Shown piece after piece: positions 55,571 through 64,000 of a stretch of DNA of 64,000 nucleotides; position 1 is the first letter of the stretch, and each line of letters begins with the position of its first letter. The notes beneath the pieces are model-generated. The model was not told the DNA's origin. It did not search any database and saw nothing but the letters and a program-made list of their open reading frames with translations. The stretch is taken from contig NZ_FMTP01000001.1 of the NCBI RefSeq assembly GCF_900100155.1, positions 62,001-126,000 of the forward strand, given 5' to 3'. The stretch comes from Ancylobacter rudongensis. Its GTDB lineage: Bacteria; Pseudomonadota; Alphaproteobacteria; Rhizobiales; Xanthobacteraceae. The position numbers and the translations under genes are program-made.

Positions 55571-55606
55571 CCTTATCCATCAGGTGAAATGACCTGATGG
55601 ATAAGG
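55571..55606. repeat. Perfect 15-bp inverted repeat
   Basis: Arms CCTTATCCATCAGGT (55571-55585) and ACCTGATGGATAAGG (55592-55606) with loop GAAATG. A second perfect inverted repeat with 14-bp arms (CTGGAGCCTTTTCC and its complement) lies at 55628-55681. Both are in the 238-bp gap between the coiled-coil gene and EipA. No U-run follows, so they are not classic terminators. Confidence 0.8.
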
Positions 55607-55627
55607 ACGTGCTCATCAATCAACACG

Positions 55628-55681
55628 CTGGAGCCTTTTCCCGTCGCGAAAATCCGTCAGCTCAAGTGGAAAAGGCTCCAG
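55628..55681. repeat. Second perfect inverted repeat
   Basis: Arms at 55628-55641 and 55668-55681, 26-base spacer. Downstream of the EipA stop on the minus strand; could stabilise or end that transcript. Confidence 0.7.
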
Positions 55682-55709
55682 CCCGCCGCACGGCAATCGG
55701 TGGGGCGGT

Positions 55710-56285
55710 TCAGAAGGGGTTCCACGTCGCGGCGGGGGTGAACTTGAGATAGCCGATATTGGCGCCGAGGCGCACGCCGACGCCCGAGCGGATCGGCACG
55801 ACGACGATATTGTCCGAGGCCAGCGCCGTCATGCCGAAGCCGGCGACAAAATAGGCCGAGCCGGAAATGCCGCCGAAACGCCGGAAGATGTCGTTGATGC
55901 CGTTGAGGTTGTAAACCAGAATCATGGTGCGGGCGCCGTCGCCGCCGAAGTCCCAGCCGAGCGAGGGGCCCTGCCAGTAGACCTTCAGGTCGCCGGCATT
56001 GCGGGTGTAGAGCGTGCCATCGCCGTAGCGCAGGCCGCCGACAAAGGCGCCGGAGCCTTCCTGGCCGAGAATATAACCATTGGGCTGGCCCCACTGGTTG
56101 ACCGCCTTCTCGATCGACAAAGCAAGGCCGCGCGAGACCTCGCCAAAGAAGCCGTGGCCCTGCTGCACCAGCTCGTCGCTGGAATAGGTGTTGGCCTGCT
56201 GCGCCTGTGCCTGCGCGGGCGCGGCGATCAGGGGCAGGGCGAAGAGAAGGGCGACGCAGGCAAAAAGGGCGCGCAAGGTCGGCAT
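55710..56285 (-). CDS. eipA: EipA-like envelope protein (DUF1134)
   Basis: 191 residues from ATG 56285, with signal 'TLRALFACVALLFALPLIAA' and a site near AQAQ. Mature protein shows the DUF1134 core: 'EVSRGLALSIEKAVNQWGQP', 'GSGAFVGGLRYGDGTLYT' and 'GGISGSAYFVAGFGMTAL'. DUF1134 proteins are small periplasmic beta-barrels; the Brucella member EipA supports envelope-stress resistance. Role here inferred from family. Confidence 0.88.
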   Translation of the reverse strand: MPTLRALFACVALLFALPLIAAPAQAQAQQANTYSSDELVQQGHGFFGEVSRGLALSIEKAVNQWGQPNGYILGQEGSGAFVGGLRYGDGTLYTRNAGDLKVYWQGPSLGWDFGGDGARTMILVYNLNGINDIFRRFGGISGSAYFVAGFGMTALASDNIVVVPIRSGVGVRLGANIGYLKFTPAATWNPF

Positions 56286-56457
56286 TGGCGGTCTCGCGTT
56301 TGATCTCAACAAGCGGGGAGCCGCCCGTGACGGGCCCGATCAAGGACCCGGGCAACCAACACCCCGACGCTATCAATAGCATGGAGTGCGACCAGAGAAA
56401 GGCGCCGGGCGTCCAAAAGGGCCGAAGCGGGGGCAGGTGTGGCCCGGCGGCCGGCTC

Positions 56458-57279
56458 TCACCCGGCGGCGCCGCGGGCGATGAAACCGTGGACGCGGTAG
56501 TCTGCCTCGGTACGGGCATAGGGCAGGGGGCTGCCATCGGGCCGGCACACGCTGCCGCCGGCGGCCCGCACCACCGCATGGCCGGCGGCGACATCCCATT
56601 CGCACACCGTGCCGAAGCGCGGGTAGAGGTCGGCCCGGCCTTCCGCCACCAGGCCGAACTTCAACGCCGAGCCGCAGCTGATCGATTCGGCGACGTCGAG
56701 ACCGGCGAGAAAAGCTGATGTCTCGGGGTCGAGATGCGAGCGGCTGGCGACCGCGACGATGCCGTTGCGCGGCACTGGCCGGCAGCGAATCGGGGTCCAG
56801 GAGCCGGGAGCGGCGTCGCGCCCGCCGAGGAAGGCAAAGCCCCCCTGCGCCGTGGTGGCGCCAGCATAGAGCTTGTTCACCGCCGGGGCGAGCACGATGC
56901 CGAAGCTCGGCACGCCGGCTTCCACCAGGCCGATATTCACCGTGAACTCGCCGCTGGCGCCGATGAATTCGCGGGTGCCGTCGAGCGGGTCGACGAGCAG
57001 GAAGGTGTCGGCCGACGCGCCCAGCGCTTCGCCCTGGCCCTGCGCCACCGCTTCCTCGGCGATGACGGGCACGCCCGGCAGCAGGCGCGCCAGTTCGGCG
57101 CGCAGCAATTCCTCCGAGGCGAGATCGGCTGCCGTCACCGGGCTCTCGTCGCTCTTGCGCGCAACCGTCAGTCCCTCGGCGCGGATGCGCAGGATGACCT
57201 CGCCGGCCTTCAGCGCCGCACCGGCAAGGGCGGACAAAAGGCTGAGATGGTGCGGCAGGGACGTCACGGGGGAAGACAT
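56458..57279 (-). CDS. cysQ: 3'(2'),5'-bisphosphate nucleotidase CysQ
   Basis: 273 residues from ATG 57279. Inositol-monophosphatase superfamily metal sites: 'VIAEEAVA' (first Glu), 'DPLDGTREFI' (Asp-x-x-Asp-Gly) and 'CEWDVAAGHAVVRAAGG' (WDxAAGxA). Hydrolyses PAP to AMP, which relieves sulfate assimilation. Divergent from chpT. Confidence 0.9.
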   Translation of the reverse strand: MSSPVTSLPHHLSLLSALAGAALKAGEVILRIRAEGLTVARKSDESPVTAADLASEELLRAELARLLPGVPVIAEEAVAQGQGEALGASADTFLLVDPLDGTREFIGASGEFTVNIGLVEAGVPSFGIVLAPAVNKLYAGATTAQGGFAFLGGRDAAPGSWTPIRCRPVPRNGIVAVASRSHLDPETSAFLAGLDVAESISCGSALKFGLVAEGRADLYPRFGTVCEWDVAAGHAVVRAAGGSVCRPDGSPLPYARTEADYRVHGFIARGAAG

Positions 57280-57425
57280 TGCGCGAGGGACTCCGGCTTG
57301 GGAATGGAGGGAGAAACGGTTGGCCTCAATGGGAGCGCGGTGTATCACACCCGCATCGTCGGCCGCAGGGGCCGGCTGCATTTTCGGGCGGCCGATTCGC
57401 CGCACACTCTCTGCAAAGGGACGCG

Positions 57426-58073
57426 ATGACGACCGCCATCGACCTCGACAAGCTCGACCTCGCCGCCCTCCTGTGCTCGCGCGTCTGCCACGACGTGATC
57501 AGCCCGGTCGGCGCCATCGTCAACGGGCTCGAAGTGCTGGAGGACGAGGACGACCCGGCGATGAAGAGCTTCGCGCTCGACCTCATCGCCAAGAGCGCCC
57601 GCCAGGCCTCCGCCCGGCTGCAATTCGCCCGCCTCGCCTTCGGCGCCGCCGGTTCGGCCGGGGCGCAGATCGACACCGGCGATGCCGAGAAGGTGGCGCG
57701 CGGCTTCATCGAAGACGACCGCACCAGCCTGACCTGGCAGCTGCCGCGCGTGCTGGCGCCGAAGAACAAGGTGAAGCTGCTGCTGAACCTGCTCGTGGTC
57801 GCCACCTCCACCATTCCGCGCGGCGGGCGCCTCAGTGTGGAAGAAAACGGCACCGGCGAGGAGGGCGGTTTCCGCCTTTCCACCCAGGGCAGCCATTCCC
57901 GCATTCCCCCGCACCTGGTCGCACTGCTGGCCGGGGAGGCGCAGGAGGGCGGCTCGCTCGACGCCCACGCCATCCAGCCGCACTATACCGGGCTGCTGGC
58001 GCGGGCGACGGGCTATGGCATCAGCCTCGCCCATGAGGGCGACGCGGTGACGATCCTGGTCGCGCGCGGCTGA
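57426..58073 (+). CDS. chpT: Histidine phosphotransferase ChpT
   Basis: 215 residues from ATG 57426. The phospho-acceptor His22 is in 'RVCHDVISPVGAIVNGLEVL', followed by the degenerate ATPase-like C-terminal domain. ChpT passes phosphate from CckA to CtrA and CpdR. Its presence with ctrA at 60573 marks the alphaproteobacterial cell-cycle circuit. Confidence 0.93.
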   Translation: MTTAIDLDKLDLAALLCSRVCHDVISPVGAIVNGLEVLEDEDDPAMKSFALDLIAKSARQASARLQFARLAFGAAGSAGAQIDTGDAEKVARGFIEDDRTSLTWQLPRVLAPKNKVKLLLNLLVVATSTIPRGGRLSVEENGTGEEGGFRLSTQGSHSRIPPHLVALLAGEAQEGGSLDAHAIQPHYTGLLARATGYGISLAHEGDAVTILVARG

Positions 58074-58231
58074 TCGGCCGGGGCAGGCGCCCGCCGCCTG
58101 CGAGCAGGGGGCTTTGCGGGGGAACGTCCGGGGAGCTTACGGAAGGTTCAGACGACATTAACGGTATCGGTGGAAACTGACGCTCGCAGGCCGAAAGGTC
58201 GGTGTGTCGTGTCCCGTAGTGCCGGTCGCCC

Positions 58232-59452
58232 ATGTTCCCCGTCGATTCCCTGCCTGCCGCCCCGCGCGGCCCCGTCTCCCGCGAAGCTGCCCGCATCGCT
58301 GCGAGCCTGCGCGCGCCCTCGCCACGCCCCGAACCGGCCCGCGCCGAACCGTCGCGGATCGAGCGGACCCGCGCGGCGGCGCCGCGCGTCGACATTCTGG
58401 CCTTTGCGCTGGGCAAGCTGCGCCTCGCCTTTGCCGCCGCCCAGGTGATGGATTCGATGACGGTGAGCGGCGCGCGCTGGGCGCGGCTGCTGGCCATGGC
58501 CGACACCGGGACGCTGGCCGCGAGCGGCCTGCCGCTGATCGAGCTCGCCGCCCGCATGGGCCTCGCCACACCACGCGGCACCACCGGTACGCTGCTGCTC
58601 ATCGGCAGCGGCGGCAAGGTGCGCGCCGCCGTGCTGGTGGAGGGCGAGCTGCAGCGCCAGGAGGCGGTGGTGGAAGCCCTGCCGCCGAGCTGGCGCGAGC
58701 GTTTCGGGCCCGGCGCCCACATGCTGGACGGCGTGGCGCTGCTTTCCGACGGCGCGCGGGTGGCGATGGTCGACCTGCCGCTCGGCGTGGCGATGAAGCG
58801 CCCCGCCGCGCCGGCGTCGGAGGCCGACACCGCGCATCTGCTGGTGCGGGCCGGCCGGACGCAGATGGAGGCGGTGCGCGTCGCCTCGCTGCAGAGCGTG
58901 ACGGCGCTGGAGAAGGTTCCCGGAATCGCGCTGCTTCCCACCCCCGGCCGCCCGGCGCGGCGCATGCTGCTGGCCTTTGGCGGCGAGGGCGAGGCCGTCG
59001 TCGTCGACGAGATTGTCGGGCTGGCGCCGCAGGGGCGGATCGAGCGGGTGGGCGGCCTGCGCTTTCTCGCCACCGCGACCGGGCGCTACCGGCTGCTTGA
59101 GCCGGCGGGCACGCAGGCGCCGCGCCCCGCCCCGTCGCGGGTGCTGGTGACGGCGCCGGAAGGGGAGGCCCGTAGCGCCTTGCGCGACCTCGTCCGCGCC
59201 ATGGGGCATGAGGTGCGGCTGGCCGACGACCCGCGCGCGGCCCGGCTGATGGGTGGGCGCTTCGACATCATCCTGTTCGATCTCGACGCCTATGGCGATG
59301 TGCGCGAGGCCGGCATCGCCGCCAGCGATCCGGGCCGGCGCATCGGCCTTGCGGCGGGCGCGCTGCCGGCGCCGCCCGGCTTCGACGCCGTGGTGAAGGC
59401 GGGCGACGAGGTGGCGCTGGTGCTGGCGCTGCTGGCGCCGGCGCCGCGCTGA
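58232..59452 (+). CDS. CheW-like/degenerate receiver scaffold protein
   Basis: 406 residues. Basic/Pro-rich N-terminus (1-50), then two CheW-like beta-barrel segments (about 53-215 and 216-300). The first contains 'AAVLVEGELQRQEAVVEALP', comparable to the CheA P5 / CheW 'VDEVLGEQEVVVKPL' strand. The C-terminus (305-406) is receiver-like. Asp350 occupies the phospho-Asp place and Lys in 'DAVVKAGDE' is kept, but the acidic pair is replaced by Ala-Pro ('VTAPEGE') and the switch Thr by Ala. No kinase domains. Looks like the CheW-REC tail of a CheA standing alone. Next to chpT. Confidence 0.7.
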   Translation: MFPVDSLPAAPRGPVSREAARIAASLRAPSPRPEPARAEPSRIERTRAAAPRVDILAFALGKLRLAFAAAQVMDSMTVSGARWARLLAMADTGTLAASGLPLIELAARMGLATPRGTTGTLLLIGSGGKVRAAVLVEGELQRQEAVVEALPPSWRERFGPGAHMLDGVALLSDGARVAMVDLPLGVAMKRPAAPASEADTAHLLVRAGRTQMEAVRVASLQSVTALEKVPGIALLPTPGRPARRMLLAFGGEGEAVVVDEIVGLAPQGRIERVGGLRFLATATGRYRLLEPAGTQAPRPAPSRVLVTAPEGEARSALRDLVRAMGHEVRLADDPRAARLMGGRFDIILFDLDAYGDVREAGIAASDPGRRIGLAAGALPAPPGFDAVVKAGDEVALVLALLAPAPR

Positions 59453-59592
59453 GCGGCGGGCGGCATCGCCCGGCCATCACGGCTGCGCCATCCGTGCTTT
59501 ACCCGCTGTACCGCTGCGCAGCGGCTTGGTAGCGTGCCAACGACGCTGCCGCTCCCGGGTCGGGACCGGAAGGGCGCCTCCGGGATGGGTCG

Positions 59593-59973
59593 ATGCGCCT
59601 TCTGTCCGTTTTTCGCCTGATGCTGGCGCTGGTCGCGCTGGGCGCCGCGCTGGCGGGCCCGGCGGCAGCGACGCGGGCGATGGCGGCGCCGGCCATGGCC
59701 TCGCCCGGCATGCCCTGCCATGAGGCGGCCCTCAGTGAGGTTCCGCCCACGCTCCACCTGATGAGGGCGGCCCGGCCGGCGGTGGCGGAATCGGCGACAT
59801 CGCCCGCTGCCCCGCATCTGTGCTGCGTGCTCAGTCCTCTCGTGATGACGCCGCAGGTCGCGCCGGCGCTGGTGCTGCCGGAGGCGGAACGCACCGCGCT
59901 GGCCCTGCCGGAGGGGCGGCCGCTGGCCGGCCTCACCCTGGCGACGCCGGTGCCGCCGCCGCGCCTCGTCTGA
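59593..59973 (+). CDS. Small secreted Cys/Met/His protein, possible copper-related
   Basis: 126 residues with signal 'MRLLSVFRLMLALVALGAAL'. Mature part is Met/Pro/Ala-rich with 'GMPCHEAAL' and an adjacent Cys pair 'HLCCVLS'. Family not recognised. It precedes a DUF305 gene by 54 bp, and the pair looks like a periplasmic metal-handling unit (inference). Confidence 0.6.
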   Translation: MRLLSVFRLMLALVALGAALAGPAAATRAMAAPAMASPGMPCHEAALSEVPPTLHLMRAARPAVAESATSPAAPHLCCVLSPLVMTPQVAPALVLPEAERTALALPEGRPLAGLTLATPVPPPRLV

Positions 59974-60027
59974 TCGTCCCATGCGCGCGGCCGCCCGGCC
60001 GCATCGTCACGATCAGAGGATTTCAAC

Positions 60028-60417
60028 ATGAACCGTATCATTCGCGCGGCGCTTCTGGCCGCCGGCCTTTCGCTGTCGCCCGTGCTTGCCTTCGCCCAGG
60101 ACGCCTCCATGCCGCATGGCGCCATGCCGATGGACCACAGCGCGCATATGGGAGGGGCCGCCACTGCCTCGACGGAAGCGTTCGAGGCCGCCAATGCCCG
60201 CATGCATCAGGACATGGCCATTCCCTTCACCGGCAATGCCGATATCGACTTCGCCCGCGGCATGATCCCCCATCATGAAGGGGCGATCGCCATGGCGCGG
60301 ATCGAGCTCGAACACGGCAAGGACCCGGAATTGCGGGCGTTGGCGCAGGAGATCATCAAGGCGCAGGAGGGCGAGATCGCCTTCCTCAAAGCCTGGCTGG
60401 CCAAGAACGCGAAGTAG
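60028..60417 (+). CDS. DUF305-family periplasmic copper-binding protein
   Basis: 129 residues. Signal peptide ending near 'AFAQD', a Met/His-rich linker '[16 protein letters not shown]', then the DUF305 motif '[16 protein letters not shown]'. Members (CopM-like) bind copper through Met/His clusters. AGAGGA upstream of ATG. Confidence 0.88.
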   Translation: MNRIIRAALLAAGLSLSPVLAFAQDASMPHGAMPMDHSAHMGGAATASTEAFEAANARMHQDMAIPFTGNADIDFARGMIPHHEGAIAMARIELEHGKDPELRALAQEIIKAQEGEIAFLKAWLAKNAK

Positions 60418-60436
60418 CCCAGCGCGCTGTCACCAA

Positions 60437-60475
60437 CGTCATCCCGGACGGCCGGAACGGCCGCTCCGGGATGAT
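60437..60475. repeat. Short GTCATCCCGG palindrome
   Basis: CGTCATCCCGGACGGCC ... CCGGGATGAT, a shorter relative of the repeat at 4537-4632, downstream of the DUF305 gene. Confidence 0.65.
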
Positions 60476-60514
60476 GGCGGGCGAGGGGGCTCGCCACACC
60501 GCCCTCCCGCCAAA

Positions 60515-60541
60515 CAAAAACCCCGCCTTGCGGCGGGGCTT
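60515..60541 (-). terminator. Rho-independent terminator of ctrA
   Basis: Stem CCCCGCC (60521-60527) and GGCGGGG (60532-60538) with a four-base loop. Read on the minus strand it is followed by TTTTTGTTT, a clear U-run, 34 bp after the ctrA stop. Confidence 0.9.
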
Positions 60542-60572
60542 TCAGTCGGGGAGGATCGGTGATCGCGGAAAG

Positions 60573-61274
60573 TCAGGCGGACAGGCGGTCCGACTCGTTG
60601 CCGGCGTCGCGCAGCACATAGCCGCGGCCCCAGACGGTCTCGATGAAATTGTGGCCCTGCGAGGCGTTGGCGAGCTTCTTGCGCAGCTTGCAGATGAAGA
60701 CGTCGATGATCTTCAGCTCCGGCTCGTCCATGCCGCCATAGAGATGGTTGAGGAACATCTCCTTGGTCAGGGTGGTGCCCTTGCGCAGCGAGAGGAGCTC
60801 CAGCATCTGGTACTCCTTGCCGGTCAGATGCACCCGGTTGCCGGCGACCTCGACCGTCTTGGTGTCGAGATTGACCACCAGATCGCCGGTGGTGATGACC
60901 GACTGGGCATGGCCCTTGGAGCGGCGCACGATGGCGTGGATGCGGGCGACCAGCTCGTCCTTGTGGAACGGCTTGGTGAGATAATCGTCGGCGCCGAAGC
61001 CGAGGCCCTTCACCTTGTCCTCGATGCCGGCGAGGCCGGAGAGGATCAGGATCGGCGTCTTCACCTTGGCGACGCGCAGCCCCTTGAGGACGTCATAGCC
61101 CGACATGTCGGGCAGATTGAGGTCCAGCAGGATGATGTCGTAGTCGTAGAGTTTGCCGAGATCGACGCCCTCTTCACCGAGATCGGTCGTGTAGACGTTG
61201 AAGTTCTCGGACTTGAGCATCAACTCGATGCTCTGCGCGGTCGCGCGGTCGTCCTCGATGAGCAAGACGCGCAT
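60573..61274 (-). CDS. ctrA: Cell-cycle master regulator CtrA
   Basis: 233 residues, very close in size to Caulobacter CtrA. Receiver '[20 protein letters not shown]' with acceptor Asp51 in '[18 protein letters not shown]', then the OmpR-type winged helix '[20 protein letters not shown]' and '[13 protein letters not shown]'. Controls division, flagellum and DNA-replication timing. GGGAAGGGG lies before the ATG. Confidence 0.98.
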   Translation of the reverse strand: MRVLLIEDDRATAQSIELMLKSENFNVYTTDLGEEGVDLGKLYDYDIILLDLNLPDMSGYDVLKGLRVAKVKTPILILSGLAGIEDKVKGLGFGADDYLTKPFHKDELVARIHAIVRRSKGHAQSVITTGDLVVNLDTKTVEVAGNRVHLTGKEYQMLELLSLRKGTTLTKEMFLNHLYGGMDEPELKIIDVFICKLRKKLANASQGHNFIETVWGRGYVLRDAGNESDRLSA

Positions 61275-61798
61275 GCCAATCCCCTTCCCTCGCCATGGCC
61301 CCGGGGGGTTCAGCGCTCAACCGGACTCTTCCAAGCCGAGCGTGACCCCACCCCGCGCCCGGCTCGACACACACCGATTCGTTACTTCGTGAGACAAGGG
61401 GTAACAAAAACCGATTCCCGAGCACAAGCGGGGACACGAAATATCTTCGAGTGTTCCCGCAAGAGTTTGTTCGAAAATCGGAATTTCTCATCCCGATCGC
61501 TGAAGTCGAATCTTAACAAGCGTGTCTAAGTGAGTCTCTCGACTCCGCTTTCGCGGGTGCCGCGACCCCACCGGACGACATCGCGATCATTAACGAGCCC
61601 GGTAAACAAATCGTTTCGATCCGGAACCCCTGAGGCGCTTTCCCCGGCGCCCGCTACCTTTTCCGCAAAAAGAGTAAGGAACCGGCAACATCTGTTGGCG
61701 AAAATGCCCTTGCCGCGGCGTGATGGCGGCTCGTGACGACCGCCTTGTCGCGCCCCGAACGGGGAAGCGGGCGGACGACGGAACGGAGTAAGCCGACC
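61275..61798. promoter_or_regulatory. ctrA-fliJ intergenic region with six GANTC sites
   Basis: A 524-bp gap with no gene. GANTC (CcrM methylation) sites lie at 61324, 61376, 61413, 61508, 61532 and 61541, six within 222 bp. An inverted pair GTTAC / GTAAC sits at about 61381-61405. TTAA half-sites of the CtrA box are at 61513 and 61590, but no perfect TTAA-N7-TTAA is seen. Promoter hexamers are not assigned. Confidence 0.6.
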
Positions 61799-62197
61799 AT
61801 GAAGTCGCTCGACACCCTCATCCGCCTCAAGCGGTTCCAGGCGGAAGAAAAGCGCCGCCATCTGGCGCAGATCGAGACCATGATTGCGGAGTTCGACCGC
61901 ATGGCGCGCGATCTCGAACGCGAGATCGAGGCCGAGGAGCAGCGCTCGGGCATCACCGACACCCAGCATTTCGCCTATTCGACCTATGCCCGCGCCGCCG
62001 CGACCCGTCGCGACAACATGCGTCGCTCCGCCGACGAGCTGAAGGGCCAGCTCAGCGAGGCGCGCCTCGCCCATGACGAGGCGCTGGACGAGCTGAAGAA
62101 GATGGAGGCGCTCGGCGAGCGCGAGCGGGTCGAGGCGCCCGTCGAAATGGCACCCCGCAACATTGCCGGCCGGGCCCGGGCCGTGCTCGGCGCCTGA
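61799..62197 (+). CDS. fliJ: FliJ-like flagellar chaperone
   Basis: 132 residues from ATG 61799. An antiparallel coiled coil ('IRLKRFQAEEKRRHLAQIET', then 'LKGQLSEARLAHDEALDELK') typical of FliJ, the ATPase-regulating partner in flagellar export. fliI is not adjacent on either side. Basic N-terminus, no signal. Confidence 0.82.
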   Translation: MKSLDTLIRLKRFQAEEKRRHLAQIETMIAEFDRMARDLEREIEAEEQRSGITDTQHFAYSTYARAAATRRDNMRRSADELKGQLSEARLAHDEALDELKKMEALGERERVEAPVEMAPRNIAGRARAVLGA

Positions 62198-62203
62198 GAG
62201 CGC

Positions 62204-62830
62204 TCAGCCGGCCTCGATGACAGGTACATGCGGCGCCGCCTCGCGCGCCAGCACCCCGGCGAGGCGGGGATCGTCGACGATCTCCACCGCGCTCGCATAG
62301 GGCCGGAATCCCGCCTTGATGTAGAAAATCAGCGCGCCCTGCTTGTCATGGGTGCAGGTGTGGACATGCACCCGCCGGGGCTGGCGCTCCCAGGCGCGGG
62401 CCAGCGCCCGGTTCATCATGAAGCGGCCGGCGCCGCTGCCCACCATGTCGGGCACGAGCCCGACAAAGGCGAGTTCGATCTCGCCCGGCACGCGGCCATC
62501 GAGCTCGATATAGCCGGCCTCCACGCCATTCTTGCGCAGCACCAGCACCTCCACCTCGGGGGAGTGAAGGATCGCGGCCAGTTCCGCGTCGCTCATGCGC
62601 AGCCGCGAGAACCACAGCCAGTCCTCGCCGACGCGACGGAACAGCGCGCGGTACCAGGCGACATCCGGGGCGGTCATCCGTTCCAGCGTCAGGCCCTCGC
62701 TGGCCCGCTCCGGCAGAGGCGGGGGCGGGGCGGTCATCTCAAGCATCGTCACTATCCCCGCGATCTTGCCGAGCGGCAGGGGCGTGTAGCCATTAAGATT
62801 GAGGATGAGCGGCGCGGCGGGATCGGTCAT
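62204..62830 (-). CDS. GNAT-family N-acetyltransferase
   Basis: 208 residues from ATG 62830 (GGAAG upstream). Acetyl-CoA-binding strand-loop in '[20 protein letters not shown]' (G-S-G-A-G) and the preceding '[18 protein letters not shown]'. Substrate unknown. Confidence 0.88.
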   Translation of the reverse strand: MTDPAAPLILNLNGYTPLPLGKIAGIVTMLEMTAPPPPLPERASEGLTLERMTAPDVAWYRALFRRVGEDWLWFSRLRMSDAELAAILHSPEVEVLVLRKNGVEAGYIELDGRVPGEIELAFVGLVPDMVGSGAGRFMMNRALARAWERQPRRVHVHTCTHDKQGALIFYIKAGFRPYASAVEIVDDPRLAGVLAREAAPHVPVIEAG

Positions 62831-62988
62831 GGCGGGAACTTCCGGTGAGGTCGCCCCTTCTAGCCTCATCGGCGCACCTTCCGCCATGGGGCGGATGCCG
62901 GTGCGCGGCGCGTTGCGGGGTTCACAGCGGCGAATTTTCGGATATCTTGCGGATAATTCCATTTAGTACATCTAAAGAGAGTGAATTC

Positions 62989-64000
62989 ATGACGGTCGCC
63001 GTCACCATCGACCAGGTCGGCAAGAGCTTCGGCAGCGGCGCGCCGGCGCTTTCCAACGTCTCGCTCGATGTGAAGCCCAGCGAACTGGTGGCGCTGCTCG
63101 GTCCTTCCGGCTCGGGCAAGACCACGCTGCTGCGCATCGTTGCCGGGCTGGAGCAGCCGAGCCATGGCCGGGTGCTGTTCGACGGGCATGACGCGCTCTC
63201 GGTGCCGGTGCGCCGGCGCGGCATTGGCTTCGTGTTCCAGAACTACGCCCTGTTCCGCCACATGACGGTGGCGGAGAATGTCGCCTTCGGCCTGCGCTCG
63301 CGCCCGCGCGCCGAGCGGCCGTCGGAAGCCGATATCCGCTCGCGCGTGGCGGACCTTCTCGCGCTGGTGCAGCTGGAATCCTATGGCGGGCGTTTCCCGG
63401 CGCAGCTTTCCGGCGGCCAGCGCCAGCGCGTGGCGCTGGCCCGCGCGCTGGCGATCGAGCCCAAGGTGCTGCTGCTGGACGAGCCCTTCGGCGCGCTCGA
63501 CGCGCTGGTGCGCAAGGAACTGCGCCGCTGGCTGCGCGAGCTGCATGACCGCACCGGCCACACCACGCTGTTCGTCACCCATGACCAGGAAGAGGCGCTG
63601 GAACTCGCCGACCGGGTGGTGGTGATGGGCAAGGGCAAGATCGAGCAGGTCGGCACGCCGGATGATGTGTATGACCGGCCGGAAACCGCCGCGGTGTTCG
63701 GCTTCATGGGCGAATCGAGCCGGATCGAGGTCGAGGTGAAGGGCGGCGTGGCGCTTGCCGGCGCCACCGCCATCGCCGCGGCGACGCAGTCCGTGCCGGA
63801 TGGGCCGGGCCTGCTCTATGTGCGCCCGCATGATGTGACGCTGGGCCTGCCCGGCACGGCGGGGCTGAAGGGGCAGGTGCGCGCCTTCCGCCGCCACGGC
63901 GCCATCCGCCGGGTGGAGATCGCGGTGGGCAGCGCCGTGCTGGAGGCCGATATCGCCCCGACGGTGCGGGTGCCGATCGGCGAGAAGGTGGCGGTACGGC
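62989..64000 (+). CDS. cysA: Sulfate ABC transporter ATP-binding protein CysA (partial, runs off window)
   Basis: 337 codons before the edge. Walker [10 protein letters not shown] at 38-46, '[22 protein letters not shown]' (CysA/CysA-like Q-loop), signature LSGGQRQR, Walker B '[15 protein letters not shown]', 'VTHDQEEAL'. The 3' part carries the TOBE-like C-terminal region. The upstream ~60 bp are AT-rich against the window average and may carry a sulfur-responsive promoter; no cysP/T/W precede it here. Confidence 0.9.
   Translation, partial: MTVAVTIDQVGKSFGSGAPALSNVSLDVKPSELVALLGPSGSGKTTLLRIVAGLEQPSHGRVLFDGHDALSVPVRRRGIGFVFQNYALFRHMTVAENVAFGLRSRPRAERPSEADIRSRVADLLALVQLESYGGRFPAQLSGGQRQRVALARALAIEPKVLLLDEPFGALDALVRKELRRWLRELHDRTGHTTLFVTHDQEEALELADRVVVMGKGKIEQVGTPDDVYDRPETAAVFGFMGESSRIEVEVKGGVALAGATAIAAATQSVPDGPGLLYVRPHDVTLGLPGTAGLKGQVRAFRRHGAIRRVEIAVGSAVLEADIAPTVRVPIGEKVAVR

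Noticed and set aside
1..64000. CRISPR array, tRNA or rRNA genes
   Set aside because: No regularly spaced direct repeats with unique spacers and no tRNA or rRNA sequence was recognised by eye; a tRNAscan/CRT run would be decisive.

Overview
GC-rich chromosomal window of an alphaproteobacterium, most likely Hyphomicrobiales and possibly Xanthobacteraceae-like. The placement rests on ctrA divergent from a fliJ-like gene, chpT, an EipA (DUF1134) protein and a TPP-riboswitch thiOSGE operon. The genus is inference. No rRNA, tRNA, CRISPR array, IS element or integrase was recognised.

Layout. (1) 30-7296: two paralogous NtaA/SnaA/DszA-type flavin monooxygenases flank a family-3 amino-acid ABC importer (binding protein, two permeases, ATPase), with a divergent LysR regulator. 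This resembles salvage loci for substituted sulfur or nitrogen amino acids. (2) 7576-27236: a 19.7 kb run on one strand, nearly gap-free, of unusual genes. It holds a calpain-like cysteine protease, a 1604-residue beta-rich protein (DUF6603-like), two large uncharacterised proteins (666 and 1211 aa), a secreted 870-aa protein, two tail-collar fibre proteins (one with a C-terminal B-lectin domain), a nucleotidyltransferase-family protein and an exporter-type ABC transporter. No phage or contractile-injection structural genes are present. This is the best candidate for an undescribed system. (3) 27320-31184: patatin-like lipase, GntP-family permease, GltS-family symporter.

(4) 31181-46496: housekeeping and envelope genes. 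These are a DUF900-type lipoprotein hydrolase, an RND efflux pair, an AI-2E-type permease with a membrane-anchored esterase, TRAP permease subunits without a binding protein, a Bcr/CflA efflux MFS near a Fur-like box, a NUDIX protein, a MAPEG protein, an RBBP9-type hydrolase, a PAP2 phosphatase and a 26-aa membrane peptide. (5) 46599-51813: an MHYT hybrid histidine kinase, then the TPP-riboswitch thiO-thiS-thiG-thiE operon. (6) 51814-57279: palindromic repeats, a DUF2087 protein, a SAF-domain oxidoreductase, a coiled-coil membrane protein, EipA and CysQ. (7) 57426-62197: cell-cycle and motility block with chpT, a CheW/receiver scaffold protein, a copper-type pair (small secreted Met/His/Cys protein and DUF305), ctrA and fliJ. 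A 524-bp ctrA-fliJ intergenic region carries six GANTC sites. (8) 62204-64000: a GNAT acetyltransferase and the start of a CysA-type sulfate ABC ATPase cut by the window edge.

Long open frames opposite the giant genes at 9.3-23.3 kb are treated as GC-bias shadows. Functions are inferred from motifs, length and context only; no database search was possible.
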